Shown in pieces: positions 44,640 through 54,030 of a stretch of 64,000 bases of DNA. The DNA comes from Mediterranea sp. (in: CFB group bacteria) (GTDB taxonomy: Bacteria > Bacteroidota > Bacteroidia > Bacteroidales > Bacteroidaceae). The stretch covers positions 1 through 64,000 of the forward strand of contig JAISIZ010000034.1 of assembly GCA_031261785.1 (NCBI GenBank), in the 5' to 3' direction. The translations under genes were made by a program, and so were the position numbers. The notes under the pieces were generated by a model. It ran no database searches. It was not told where the DNA came from and saw nothing but the letters and a program-made list of their open reading frames with translations. Positions within the stretch are counted from its first letter, which is position 1. Every line of letters starts with the position of its first letter.

Positions 44640-45194
44640 TTATTTCACCTGCTTCATCTTATACGAGCCGCGCGCTTTTCCCTTCAGCATGGTGTTCAGT
44701 TTACCCCGTATCATCTGCTTGCGGAGGGGCGACAGGTAGTCGATGAACATCTTCCCATCCAGGTGATCGAACTCGTGCTGCATCACCCGGGCCAGGTAGC
44801 CCTCCACCACTTCGTCGTGCTCCACGAAGTCCGGGTCCATGTAGCGCACGCGTATGCGGTCGGCCCGCTTCACCGTCTCGTGTATGCCGGGTATGCTCAG
44901 GCAACCTTCCTCCATGCCTACTTCCTCGCCTCCCACCTCGATGATGTGGGCGTTGATGTAAGCCCGCCTGAACCCCTTGAACTCGGGAAGCTCGTCGCTC
45001 AACGGATCGAGCGTGATGACTACCACGCGTATAGGCAACCCCACTTGGGGAGCGGCCAATCCCACGCCGTCGGCGTGTTCCATCGTCTCGAACATATTGG
45101 CGATGAGTTCCTTCAGCTCCGGATAATCGGGGGTGATATCTTCAGCCACTTTCCTTAGGACAGGTTGTCCGTACACATAAATAGGTAATATCAT
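44640..45194 (-). CDS. def: peptide deformylase
   Basis: 184 residues. All three family motifs are present: [10 protein letters not shown] (43-52), EEGCLSIPG (95-103, metal ligand Cys98) and QHEFDHLDG (139-147, metal ligands His140 and His144, catalytic Glu141). Removes the formyl group from nascent proteins in the cytoplasm. Part of the ruvX-def-TPR-thrS run, all on the minus strand. Confidence 0.98.
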   Translation of the reverse strand: MILPIYVYGQPVLRKVAEDITPDYPELKELIANMFETMEHADGVGLAAPQVGLPIRVVVITLDPLSDELPEFKGFRRAYINAHIIEVGGEEVGMEEGCLSIPGIHETVKRADRIRVRYMDPDFVEHDEVVEGYLARVMQHEFDHLDGKMFIDYLSPLRKQMIRGKLNTMLKGKARGSYKMKQVK

Positions 45195-45247
45195 TCTTTA
45201 TCTTTTTTTAGTTAGTAAGGGGGGAGGGACACGAGTTGTTTCCTTTT

Positions 45248-45685
45248 TCAACTTGTTCCCTTCTTATTGAATAAACGTTTGTTCTCCAAATATGTTTGCA
45301 GGATGATGGTGGCGCTGATTTCATCGACCAACGCTTTGTCCTGGCGGCTTTTCTTCTTCAGTCCCCCCTCCAGCATGGCGCGATGCGCCAGCACGGAGGT
45401 GAATCGTTCGTCGGCATATTCCACCGGCAGCTCGGGGTGGCGTTTCTTCAGCGCGCGGACGAACGCCTCCACGCGGGCCATATTTTCCGAATCCTGGTAA
45501 TTCATCTGCTTGGGACGGCCCACCACCACGCGTTCCACCTCCTCGGCCCGCAAGTAGCGTTCCAGGAATTCGGGCAGTTCGTGCGTGGGCACTGTCGTCA
45601 GTCCTCCCGCGATGAGCTGCAAAGGATCGGTCACGGCTATGCCCGTGCGCTTGCGTCCATAATCTATGGCTAAGATTCTACTCAT
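45248..45685 (-). CDS. ruvX: RuvX/YqgF-type Holliday junction resolvase-like protein
   Basis: 145 residues from the ATG at 45685 (MSRILAIDYGRKRTGIAVTD); an upstream Met at 45724 would add a non-conserved extension. Shows the RNase H-like fold: first Asp in AIDYGRKRTG, VVGRPKQMNYQDSE, YADERFTSV and KSRQDKALVDEISA. Thought to process pre-16S rRNA 5' ends and possibly resolve junctions. 53 bp upstream of def. Confidence 0.93.
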   Translation of the reverse strand: MSRILAIDYGRKRTGIAVTDPLQLIAGGLTTVPTHELPEFLERYLRAEEVERVVVGRPKQMNYQDSENMARVEAFVRALKKRHPELPVEYADERFTSVLAHRAMLEGGLKKKSRQDKALVDEISATIILQTYLENKRLFNKKGTS

Positions 45686-45790
45686 AAACGGCGCGAAAAT
45701 ACAAAAAAACAAACCATTGGCCAAATAATCGCTCGCTCACGCTCCCTCAGCCCGTGCGTCCGCCTGCGGACCTCCGCCGCGAAACAAGCG

Positions 45791-48700
45791 CTATCCCCCG
45801 ATTTCTCCGTTCCCCAACCTCTCGAGGTAGCCCGTCAGATTGTCTTCACGTTCCAGCCCCAGCTTCTTGCGGATGCGGTAGCGCATGGTTTCCACGCCCC
45901 GGACGGAAATGTTGAGCAGGGGGGCGATGTCTTTGGTGGATAGGTTCATCTTGAGGTAGGCGCATATCATGCGCTCGTTGAACGATAGGCTGGGATGTCG
46001 TTCCTGCAGGTGCGTCATGAAGTCGTTGTGCACGATGTTGAATTGTTCCTCAATGTGGCGGAGCATCTCCTCCGAGCTGGTGTTGGAATCGATCTTGTTG
46101 CTCACGATGAGCAATTGTTGGCGCACCTCCTTCTCGTTGCCGGCCTTTACGGCGGCCGATAGTTTGTGCAGGTCGCCCTTGATCTCCTGGAGCATCTCGT
46201 TCTTCTGCGTCATGTTGATCATGAGGTTGGCCATCTCCTGGCTCTTGTATTGCAGGTCGCGTTCGAGCTTCTCCTCTTTCAGCCGGCTGATCTGTCGCTC
46301 TTTTCGGGCGTTGTCCAGCTCCACCCTCTCGATCTCCTTGTCTTTCTCCATGGCCACTTGCATCTTCTTGCGTCGCACCCGGCAGTCGTCCCATCGATAG
46401 AGAATCCAGAAAATGATGATGAACAGCAGCCCATAGACGAGGTACGCGTAACCCGAGCGATACCAAGGCGGAAGCACGCGGAACGCGAAGGTATCCGACG
46501 AGACTCGCCCGTCGACAAACAGCGCCTGCGCCTCGAACTGATACTGCCCTTCGGTGAGGTTGCTGTACTCCTTCGACATGGTAGGGCCGGCATCGGACCA
46601 AGGGCTGCCGTTCAGCCGGTAGCGGTACGTCACCCGCTCGTCGTCCGCGGGGACGAAGAGGCCAAAGTCCAGGCGAATGGAGTTGTAGCGATAGGCTATC
46701 CGCGGTGTCACCTTCTTCCCCAGGAAGTTGGCCTCGTACAGCAAGGAATCCTGAGGATAGGTGGTGGAGACGGACAGGATGTGCATGGCCTTGTTGGAGG
46801 CTGGCTGTCGCTCGTGTATGGCGACGGTGGCGAAACCGTCGTAATAAGGCATCACCACCGTGGAGGCATCCAGCCGGATCACCTTCTCGGCATCGGGAAC
46901 CAGCTCGGGTATGGGATTCGAGAAAAGAATCATGCGGGCCACGCTGTCGCCAGGCGTGGCTACGGCCAGCCCGGCATCGGTCAGCCCAATCAGCTCTCCC
47001 CCTTCTTGGGTAAGGTCGCTATAGAACCGTTTTATCCCCAACAGCGTGTTGAGCCGCGGGGCGGGTATCATGCGGTCGGTGGCGGCATCGTAGCGATAGA
47101 AGCCTTCCTCGGTGGAGAAACAGACCTCGTTGTCGATCTTGTAGATGCGCACCCGCCCGTCGGGGAGTCCTTGCCGGCTGTCGAACCTCCGTCGCGAGAC
47201 GACTTGCGTAAGGGCACTGTCCAGTTCCACCCGGTAACAGCGGCTAAGGTCGGTCATCCACAGCACACGGTCGCTCTCCTGCCTGAAGAAACGGAACGAA
47301 TCCGAGATGCCCTCCACCCGACGGCTCTCCCAGCGGTCGCCGTTCCGGATGAGCAGGCATAGGCCGTCGTACACGCCCACGAAGTAGATGCCGGGGTAGC
47401 GGTCGCCACATACGGCCTGTCCTGTCCACGCGCTGCCGATGGAGCCGACGCGTCGGAGCGTGGTGCCCTCGATGAGGAAGACGCCCCGGTCGTGGAAGCA
47501 GAAGAGGTGGTCGCCGATGCGGGCCAGGCTCCACACCTGTCCGTTGCTGTGGGGAACGAGGCGCAGCTCCCCCGCCGCGTTCCCGCCCGGCGGGTAAGGA
47601 AGGGTATATAGTCCGCGGTTGGTGCCGAGGTAAAGAACACGTGCTCCGGGTAAGGCGTCGTAGCCCGTGCCATACGACTGCATGGCCGGATGCAGGTCGC
47701 TCCACGGCGAGCGGTAGCAGATGTAGTCGATGCCATTGTCGGTGCCGACCCATACATTGCCCTTATCGTCGAACGAGAGCGAGAGGACGGTGTTGTTCAG
47801 CAGTCCGGTATCCTCGTCGAAGTAGCTCGCCTCGCCGCTGCCGGTGTCGACAATCACCACTCCCTTGCGGATGGTGCCCAAGGCGACGTACGAGCCGAAG
47901 GTGGCGGCACAGAACACCTCGTTGCGCGTCAGGAATTCCTCCACGCCCTGCCCGAGCGGATAGCGCACGCAGGAATGGCCGTCGCAGACGAAGAGGCCGA
48001 TGGAGGTGACCACCACCGTGCCCTCTGCCGAGGGCATGAAGCCGCGGATGCGCTTGTCGTTGAGGTAGTCGGTGCCGTTGAGCGGGAGGAAACGGTTGCC
48101 GATGAGGACTTTCACCCCCTCGTTGGTGCCCGCCAGCAGCACGCCGTTCACTACGTCGGAGCAGTCGATCTTGCACCCCACGTCGATGGTGGCGTATGCT
48201 CCGTTGGCGTACTTCAGGAAATAGGTGTCGCCCTGGAAATAGAGCACGCCGTCCATCTCGTGTATGCCCCAGATGTTGCCGAGGAAACGCTCCTGCCCCT
48301 TGATGGAGTCGGACATGCAGACGTACGTCAGCTCGCCGTTGCCCGTCGGGGTGAGGTAGCCGAACTCGGAGATGCCGCCCACGTAGACCCGCCGATGTTT
48401 CGGGGAGGGAAGCACGGAGCGGACGCTCTGGCCGTTGTGCAGCGGGAACACCCGCCACTGGTTGCCGTTGTATTGCAATACGCCGTTCTGGTTGGCGAAG
48501 TAGGTCCAGTCGGCATCGTAAGCCCGTATGCTCCATGTCTGCGCCCCGGCCCCCGTCTGCCGCTTGGCGTAGTTCACGATGAAGCTGTTGCGTGCGCCAG
48601 CCTCCCCCCAGGGAAGGCCGACGCACGACAGGAATATAAGTAGGGCCAACATACAGCCCAATATGCGAGGATTAGTGGTATATCGTTCTTTTCTTTTCAT
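45791..48700 (-). CDS. membrane-bound propeller/Y_Y_Y sensor with LuxR-type HTH (PUL3 regulator)
   Basis: 969 residues. N-terminal signal-anchor (about 12-30), a large periplasmic beta-propeller region (xxVWVGTDNGI units), a Y_Y_Y domain near 680-745, a membrane segment about 748-767, a cytoplasmic coiled coil (about 775-890), and a C-terminal LuxR/GerE-like HTH (LSTKDIAPLLNISVRGVETM, about 918-937). There is no kinase or receiver domain, so it should act as a one-component transmembrane activator. It lies at the 3' end of PUL3 on the same strand with its own promoter, matching the regulator position in the B. thetaiotaomicron beta-1,6-glucan locus. Confidence 0.9.
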   Translation of the reverse strand: MKRKERYTTNPRILGCMLALLIFLSCVGLPWGEAGARNSFIVNYAKRQTGAGAQTWSIRAYDADWTYFANQNGVLQYNGNQWRVFPLHNGQSVRSVLPSPKHRRVYVGGISEFGYLTPTGNGELTYVCMSDSIKGQERFLGNIWGIHEMDGVLYFQGDTYFLKYANGAYATIDVGCKIDCSDVVNGVLLAGTNEGVKVLIGNRFLPLNGTDYLNDKRIRGFMPSAEGTVVVTSIGLFVCDGHSCVRYPLGQGVEEFLTRNEVFCAATFGSYVALGTIRKGVVIVDTGSGEASYFDEDTGLLNNTVLSLSFDDKGNVWVGTDNGIDYICYRSPWSDLHPAMQSYGTGYDALPGARVLYLGTNRGLYTLPYPPGGNAAGELRLVPHSNGQVWSLARIGDHLFCFHDRGVFLIEGTTLRRVGSIGSAWTGQAVCGDRYPGIYFVGVYDGLCLLIRNGDRWESRRVEGISDSFRFFRQESDRVLWMTDLSRCYRVELDSALTQVVSRRRFDSRQGLPDGRVRIYKIDNEVCFSTEEGFYRYDAATDRMIPAPRLNTLLGIKRFYSDLTQEGGELIGLTDAGLAVATPGDSVARMILFSNPIPELVPDAEKVIRLDASTVVMPYYDGFATVAIHERQPASNKAMHILSVSTTYPQDSLLYEANFLGKKVTPRIAYRYNSIRLDFGLFVPADDERVTYRYRLNGSPWSDAGPTMSKEYSNLTEGQYQFEAQALFVDGRVSSDTFAFRVLPPWYRSGYAYLVYGLLFIIIFWILYRWDDCRVRRKKMQVAMEKDKEIERVELDNARKERQISRLKEEKLERDLQYKSQEMANLMINMTQKNEMLQEIKGDLHKLSAAVKAGNEKEVRQQLLIVSNKIDSNTSSEEMLRHIEEQFNIVHNDFMTHLQERHPSLSFNERMICAYLKMNLSTKDIAPLLNISVRGVETMRYRIRKKLGLEREDNLTGYLERLGNGEIGG

Positions 48701-48722
48701 GACAATGGGGGATTATGCGGAA

Positions 48723-48753
48723 CAAATATACGACTTCCCGCCCATTAGCGCAA
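48723..48753 (-). promoter_or_regulatory. promoter of the PUL3 regulator
   Basis: TTG (48753-48751), a 20-bp spacer and TATATTTG (48730-48723) on the minus strand, 22 bp before the start. The -33 element overlaps the last codons of the GH3 gene, so the regulator can be expressed independently of the PUL. Confidence 0.75.
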
Positions 48754-51003
48754 CGAGAACTTCACTTTTCCGCGTATGTCGGTGGCCGACGCGCCTATCA
48801 GCGCCTCGAACTCTCCCGGCTCGGCCACCCATTGGTGGGCGCGGTCGTCGAAGTAGCTCAACGCCTCCCGGTCCACGGTGAAGCGTACCTCCTTGCTCTC
48901 GCCCGGTGCCAGTCGCACCTTCCGGAAGCCTTTCAGCTCCTTGACGGGTCGCGGCAGGGAGGACTTCTTGTCGCTGATGTAGAGCTGCACCACCTCCTCG
49001 CCCGCGCGCTTGCCGGTGTTGGTTACCGTAAGGCTGACGTCGAGGGTTCCGTCGGCCGTCATCACGGCCTTGTCCACCGTAGGCTTGGAGTAGCCGAAGG
49101 TGGTGTACGTCAGCCCGTGCCCGAAGGGGAAGAGCGGAGCGACGCGTTCCTTGTCGGCGAAGCGGTAGCCCACGAAGATGCCTTCGTTGTAGCGCACGTC
49201 GATGGTGTCGGCCTGATGGCCGGCTTGCTTCATCGCCTCTAACTGCGCCGCGTTGCCGGGGTATTCGCCGAGGCGATGCGCCCCGACGTCGTTCAGGCTC
49301 ACGGGGAAGGTGAAGGGCAGTCGGCCCGACGGATCCACGTCGCCCGTCAGCACGGTAGCCAGCGCATGTCCCGTCTCACTGCCGAGGTACCACCCTTGCA
49401 CGATGGCGGGCACCTCTTTCACCCACGGCATGGCTACGGCGTTGCCCGATATGTTCACCACGACGAGGTTCGGGTTGGCTTTTGCCAATGCCGCGATCAG
49501 CTCGTCCTGTCCGTAGGGCAGGCCAAGGGCGAGGCGGTCGGCTCCCTCACAGTCCTGATGGTCGCTCTTGTTCAGTCCGCCCACGAAGACGACATAGTCC
49601 GCCTTGGCGGCGGCCTCCACTGCCTCGGTCCGCAGCTGCTCGGGGGTACGGCTCTCGTTGAGGTCCTGTCCCGAGCTGACACCGTTGTAGCTGCCGCCCA
49701 CGTCGCCCACGTATCCACGCACGTAGTTCACCGTGCCTCGCGTGCCGACGCGTGCCTTCAGTCCGTCCAGCGGGGAGATTTCGTAGCGCGCCTTCAGCGA
49801 GGAGCTTCCACCGCCCACGGTCATCATCTTGATGGCGTTCTCGCCCACCACCAGTATGGTGGGACGCTTGCCGAGGTCGATGGGCAGCACGGCGCGGTCG
49901 TTCTTCAGCAGCACGATGCCCTGCACGGCTATGTCGTGCGCGGCCTTGGAATGCTCGGGCGAGTTCATCGAACCCATCGGCTTGTCGGGCTTCAGCGCCG
50001 TACGGAACATGAGGCGCAGCACGCGACGGGCTTTCTCGTCCAGCTCCTTGGTACCAAACACGCCTTCGTTGATGAGTTTGAGATAAGGCTGCGCCAGGTA
50101 GTAGGAGTCGTAGGCGTTCTTCGTGCCTGCCGACAGCCCGTCGGTGGCCGTGCCAAACTCCATGTCGACGCCTTGCGTCACCGTGCGTCGCGTGCTATGC
50201 ACGGCTCCCCAGTCGGAGATGGTCACCCCGTCGAACTTCCACTCGTCGCGCAGCACGTCGCCAAGCAGACGTTTGCTCTCGGCCAGATGCTCGCGCCCGT
50301 AAAGGTTGTAGGCGGGCATGATGCTCCATGCCTCACCCTCCACCACGGCGGCTCGGAAGGCCGGCAGGTAGATTTCGTAGAGGGCGCGGTCGTCGAGCCG
50401 CGCGTTGTACTGATGCCTGAACGCCTCTTGGTTGTTCAGCGCGAAGTGCTTCACGCAGGCGGCCACGCCATTCTGTTGCACGCCCTTGACGTAGGGCACC
50501 ACCATGCGCGAGGCCAAGTACGGATCCTCGCCCATGTACTCGAAGTTGCGTCCGTTGAGCGGGGTGCGGTAGATGTTCACGCCCGGTCCCAGCAGCACGT
50601 CCTTGCCCCGGTAGAGGGCTTCCTCGCCGATGGAGCGGCCATAGAGCGCGCTCATCTCGGGGTTCCAGGTGGCGGCCAGGCAGGTGAGCGCGGGAAATGC
50701 CGTACACGAGTCGTTGCTCCATCCGGCCTGGTCCCATTCGTCCCACAACACCTCGGGACGGATGCCATGCGGCCCGTCCGTCATCCATAGCTCGGGCAGC
50801 CCGAGACGGGGCACGCCCGCCGAGCTGAACTTGGACTGGGCGTGTATGATGCCTATCTTCTCGGCAGTGGTCATGCGCGACAACGCGTCGTCCACACGCT
50901 TCTCGATGGGTTGCGAGGGATCTTGGTAGACGGGACGCTGCGCCGCGGCGGGCCACGCGCACAAGATCGACAGTAGTCCGAGGATCAGAGTCTTTCTTTT
51001 CAT
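48745..51003 (-). CDS. GH3 beta-glucosidase (PUL3)
   Basis: 752 residues with a cleavable signal (ending PAAAQ). BglX-like architecture: N-terminal barrel with nucleophile in GVTISDWGAVH (Asp264), alpha/beta sandwich, and C-terminal fibronectin-III-like domain (VTNTGKRAGEEVVQLYI). In a locus with a GH30 endo-glucanase it should hydrolyse gentio-oligosaccharides (beta-1,6-linked glucose) in the periplasm. Separated from the upstream binding-protein gene by 129 bp with a stem-loop, so it may be expressed at a different level than the rest of the operon. Confidence 0.93.
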   Translation of the reverse strand: MKRKTLILGLLSILCAWPAAAQRPVYQDPSQPIEKRVDDALSRMTTAEKIGIIHAQSKFSSAGVPRLGLPELWMTDGPHGIRPEVLWDEWDQAGWSNDSCTAFPALTCLAATWNPEMSALYGRSIGEEALYRGKDVLLGPGVNIYRTPLNGRNFEYMGEDPYLASRMVVPYVKGVQQNGVAACVKHFALNNQEAFRHQYNARLDDRALYEIYLPAFRAAVVEGEAWSIMPAYNLYGREHLAESKRLLGDVLRDEWKFDGVTISDWGAVHSTRRTVTQGVDMEFGTATDGLSAGTKNAYDSYYLAQPYLKLINEGVFGTKELDEKARRVLRLMFRTALKPDKPMGSMNSPEHSKAAHDIAVQGIVLLKNDRAVLPIDLGKRPTILVVGENAIKMMTVGGGSSSLKARYEISPLDGLKARVGTRGTVNYVRGYVGDVGGSYNGVSSGQDLNESRTPEQLRTEAVEAAAKADYVVFVGGLNKSDHQDCEGADRLALGLPYGQDELIAALAKANPNLVVVNISGNAVAMPWVKEVPAIVQGWYLGSETGHALATVLTGDVDPSGRLPFTFPVSLNDVGAHRLGEYPGNAAQLEAMKQAGHQADTIDVRYNEGIFVGYRFADKERVAPLFPFGHGLTYTTFGYSKPTVDKAVMTADGTLDVSLTVTNTGKRAGEEVVQLYISDKKSSLPRPVKELKGFRKVRLAPGESKEVRFTVDREALSYFDDRAHQWVAEPGEFEALIGASATDIRGKVKFSLR

Positions 51004-51051
51004 ATTGCTTCTTTATTTAATCGATTCAACTTTAGCGTTCCCCCCTTCCGT

Positions 51052-51105
51052 TGCCGGGAACGTCCCCTACTCCGCCCCAGAGTGCGGAGCAGGGTGTTCC
51101 CGGCA
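51052..51105 (-). terminator. branched stem-loop between SGBP and GH3
   Basis: Outer arms TGCCGGGAAC (51052-51061) and GTTCCCGGCA (51096-51105), with an inner stem CTCCGC/GCGGAG (51070-51075, 51084-51089). It may attenuate transcription or protect the upstream transcript from decay. Confidence 0.65.
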
Positions 51106-51132
51106 GGGAAAAACAGGAGGGGATCTGCTTCG

Positions 51133-52488
51133 TTATAGCTTCTCCACGGTGAGTGTGGCCGTATCGTGTCCCGAGCTTCCGTCGATAGTGAACACGTAGG
51201 TGGCTCCCGCCTCGAGCGTCACACCCGGCTGCAACGCAAGGTTTCCTTTATCCATTTGGTTGACATCCTGACCCAAGCCAACCACGATGACTCCACCGTC
51301 GTTGATAGCGCCAAATACCGAGAACTCTTCTAACCAATTGTCTTTCTCACCAAAGAACTTGAAGTTGATTTGCGCCGTGTTGATCTGTTCACCAGCCACG
51401 AAGCTGACCTTATAGACTTTGTTGCCCATGGGTGCCATACACAGGGCGGTGCCGGTATTCCACCCTACGGCATTGGACAGATTTGGCTTGCCCACATGCT
51501 CGCCGATAATCCAGATGGCCCCCGTACCCGTGGCGTCACTGAATTTAGCGGGAACGCTACCATTGAGCGCGAAGACGCGGAAGTACTTCAGGCCGAGGTC
51601 GGCGATGAAGCGGTAGCGTCCCGAGATGGGCACGAAGCTGTATTCGCCGTCGCCCGTCTCCGTGAGGAAGTCGGGATCGATCCACCAGTCGGCGATGTCG
51701 GTGATGCCCTCCACGGTGATGGCCTGTCCTTGCGTGATATCGACGTCGATTTGGTAGTGCGTCTTGTCCGTCATCGCCATGTTGGCGCCGTTGAACAGTA
51801 TCTCGAAGAAGGGCGCGGCGGCATAAGTCAACGTGTTGAAGCTGACGGAGAACTCACCGGCCACGGCGCTGACGAACGGTATGTCGGCCGTCACTCCTTG
51901 CGTCACCGCTCCGCCTTCCCAGCCGAAGGTGATCTCGTTGGCGTTCTCCGTCGTCACCGGCGTCTTGATGTAAGCGGGCAGGTCGGTGTTGGGGAAGGTC
52001 TCCGTGGCGGCGTACTCGTTGGGCACGCCGGTGGGAAGCATGGGATACGACTTGGCTGCGGTAACCAGTATGAGGTACGGATACTGCATACGGGTGAGGC
52101 GAATATCGCTCTCCTTGGTCACCTTCGACGTATGGGTGTCGATCATGGTGAAGCTGAGCGTGGCGGTGCCGTCGGGGATGTTCTGCAGGAAAGGCGCGAA
52201 GAGCTTGCCCGAGTAGGTGCCGGGCGTGCGGGTGCGAATCACCGTGCTGCCCATCTCCTCCTCACCGTAGAAGAGGCGTGCGGTGACGGTCGAGAGTGGC
52301 ACGTCGCCATCCACCGTCAGCGTGAAGGGAATGCTGTCGCCGAAGTTGGCGGCCGCGGGAGCCGAGACCTCCAGCAGGGGGTTGCTCGGCGAGAGGTCAA
52401 GCTCCATGTCGCTATTGTCGCAAGCGGCCATCGTGCCTACAAGCGCGAGGCTTAGCCCCAAATTGAGTATCGGATATATCTTTCTCAT
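51133..52488 (-). CDS. surface glycan-binding lipoprotein (PUL3)
   Basis: 451 residues from the ATG at 52488; the open frame continues far upstream only as a shadow of the GH30 gene. Lipoprotein signal ending in MAAC (Cys23) followed by DNSDMELD, an acidic surface-export type sequence. The remainder is beta-rich, with an N-terminal Ig-like domain and a C-terminal region (WIIGEHVGKPN...KFFGEKDNWLEEF) resembling DUF5121-type modules of PUL binding proteins. Equivalent in position to the surface glycan-binding protein of the B. thetaiotaomicron beta-1,6-glucan locus. Confidence 0.8.
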   Translation of the reverse strand: MRKIYPILNLGLSLALVGTMAACDNSDMELDLSPSNPLLEVSAPAAANFGDSIPFTLTVDGDVPLSTVTARLFYGEEEMGSTVIRTRTPGTYSGKLFAPFLQNIPDGTATLSFTMIDTHTSKVTKESDIRLTRMQYPYLILVTAAKSYPMLPTGVPNEYAATETFPNTDLPAYIKTPVTTENANEITFGWEGGAVTQGVTADIPFVSAVAGEFSVSFNTLTYAAAPFFEILFNGANMAMTDKTHYQIDVDITQGQAITVEGITDIADWWIDPDFLTETGDGEYSFVPISGRYRFIADLGLKYFRVFALNGSVPAKFSDATGTGAIWIIGEHVGKPNLSNAVGWNTGTALCMAPMGNKVYKVSFVAGEQINTAQINFKFFGEKDNWLEEFSVFGAINDGGVIVVGLGQDVNQMDKGNLALQPGVTLEAGATYVFTIDGSSGHDTATLTVEKL

Positions 52489-52511
52489 TGTTTCTTTTTT
52501 TAGGGTTAACT

Positions 52512-54029
52512 CTATTTCTTCCACGAATAGGAGACCACCGACGAGGCGGGCACGGCATACGCGAAGTGGTTGGTGCCGTCGCTCACGGTGATGTTCTTCT
52601 CCGTGCTGGTATCGTTGAGCAACACGAGGGCATACGTGCCGTCGGTGTTCTCGAAAGCGGCGTACATCACCCCCGTGGCGGTGTAGCCCGTGGTACCGAT
52701 GCGCGTGGCTCCGGGTCGCACCACGGCAGCCAGGTGGCTGATGATGTAGTAGTGCGAGTTGCGCTGGATGGTCTTGTAGTCGCTGTTGCTGATGTCGACC
52801 GCTCCGTAGCAGGTCTGGCAGCCGCCGGGACGGTTGGGACCCAGGTCGCTGTCGAGCATGAGGTTCCATACGATGACGCCCTTGCACCAGTTGTTCACCG
52901 TGCCCAACGCCACCTCGCGCATGTCCTCGGGGAGACGCGTGGTGAGGTTGCGTCCGTCGTTCCACGTACCGATGGAGGTCTCGGTGAATATCAGCTCCTT
53001 GGTGGGTGCCTTCTCGTGGATGTCGAGCAGCTCGGAACGGTTGCCGCCATAGTTGTGGTAGGCGGCTCCGGCGATGAGCGGATCGTCGTCGCCATCCTCG
53101 TAGATGTTGACGGGATAATCGCTCTGGTCGCCCATGTTGTCGTAGTTGTAGTTGTGGTCGAAGAGGTAGATCTTCGTCCGCAACCCGGCAGTGCGCAAGG
53201 CGGGGGCGAGGTTTTGCTTCACGAAGGCCGACTGCTCCTTCCATCCCATGAAGAGGGAGGCCGAGTTGCCCCGGTTGAGCGGCTCGTTCTGCGGCGTGAT
53301 GGAGTAGATGGGCACGCCCGCCGCCTGGAACGCCTCCACCCACTTCACGAAGTAGGTGGCGTAGTCGGCGTAGTAGGCGGGATTGAGCTGTCCGCTGGTC
53401 CACTGGTTGTGCGCCGCGAGGTCGGTGAGGTTGTTCACCTTCATCCACCTCGGGCAGGTCCACGGCGAACCGAGCACCTTGACGTTGGGGTTGATGGCGA
53501 GTATCTCCTTCATGATGGGTATCACGTAGTCGGTATCCTCAGAAGTGAGGCCGAAGTTCTCGATGCCCGGCGTGTCGCAGCAAGTAAATTCGCTGAGCGA
53601 GAAGTCGGAGCAGCCGATGGCGACGCGTACGTAGCTCCAGCCAAACCCTTCGGTAGTGGAGAAGGTCTGCTTGAGGAAGGCCGTACGGTCGGCCGCCGTC
53701 ATCTGCATCAGGTTGAAGCAGGTGGAGCCGGTGATGGCGGCGCCGAAACCGTCCATGGTCTGGTTACGCACGGAGGGCACCAAGCTGATGGTGGAGGGCG
53801 ACATATTGTCCTTGCTGCTGAAGTTCACCGTGCTCCGCGTGAGGTCGTACGACCGCGAGGAGGAGCTGACCAACAGGTTGGCCACGCCCGTGGTGGGTTC
53901 CGGCTCGGGATCGGGTGTCGGCGTGGGGCTATCGCTGCCACCGGGCGACGAGTTTCCGCACGAGAGTATGGCCACGAAGGCGCAAGGCAGCGCCAGCAGG
54001 CGAATGGATGATCGATTGATTCGTTTCAT
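52512..54029 (-). CDS. GH30 endo-beta-1,6-glucanase-type lipoprotein
   Basis: 505 residues. Lipoprotein signal ending in ILSC (Cys24), a Ser/Pro/Thr linker, then a GH30 barrel: acid/base in ITPQNEPLN (Glu249) and nucleophile in LIFTETSIG (Glu350), with the C-terminal beta-domain common to GH30. The signature MDGFGAAITGSTCFNL and GWSYVRVAIGCSDFS are typical of bacterial GH30 of the beta-1,6-glucanase group (GH30_3) rather than xylanase-type GH30_8. The surface-anchored enzyme would cut pustulan-like or fungal-wall beta-1,6-glucan. Confidence 0.9.
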   Translation of the reverse strand: MKRINRSSIRLLALPCAFVAILSCGNSSPGGSDSPTPTPDPEPEPTTGVANLLVSSSSRSYDLTRSTVNFSSKDNMSPSTISLVPSVRNQTMDGFGAAITGSTCFNLMQMTAADRTAFLKQTFSTTEGFGWSYVRVAIGCSDFSLSEFTCCDTPGIENFGLTSEDTDYVIPIMKEILAINPNVKVLGSPWTCPRWMKVNNLTDLAAHNQWTSGQLNPAYYADYATYFVKWVEAFQAAGVPIYSITPQNEPLNRGNSASLFMGWKEQSAFVKQNLAPALRTAGLRTKIYLFDHNYNYDNMGDQSDYPVNIYEDGDDDPLIAGAAYHNYGGNRSELLDIHEKAPTKELIFTETSIGTWNDGRNLTTRLPEDMREVALGTVNNWCKGVIVWNLMLDSDLGPNRPGGCQTCYGAVDISNSDYKTIQRNSHYYIISHLAAVVRPGATRIGTTGYTATGVMYAAFENTDGTYALVLLNDTSTEKNITVSDGTNHFAYAVPASSVVSYSWKK

Positions 54030-54030
54030 T

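Noticed and set aside
52489..53463. N-terminal extension of the PUL3 binding lipoprotein frame
   Set aside because: Shadow of the GH30 gene; the true start at 52488 begins a lipoprotein signal.
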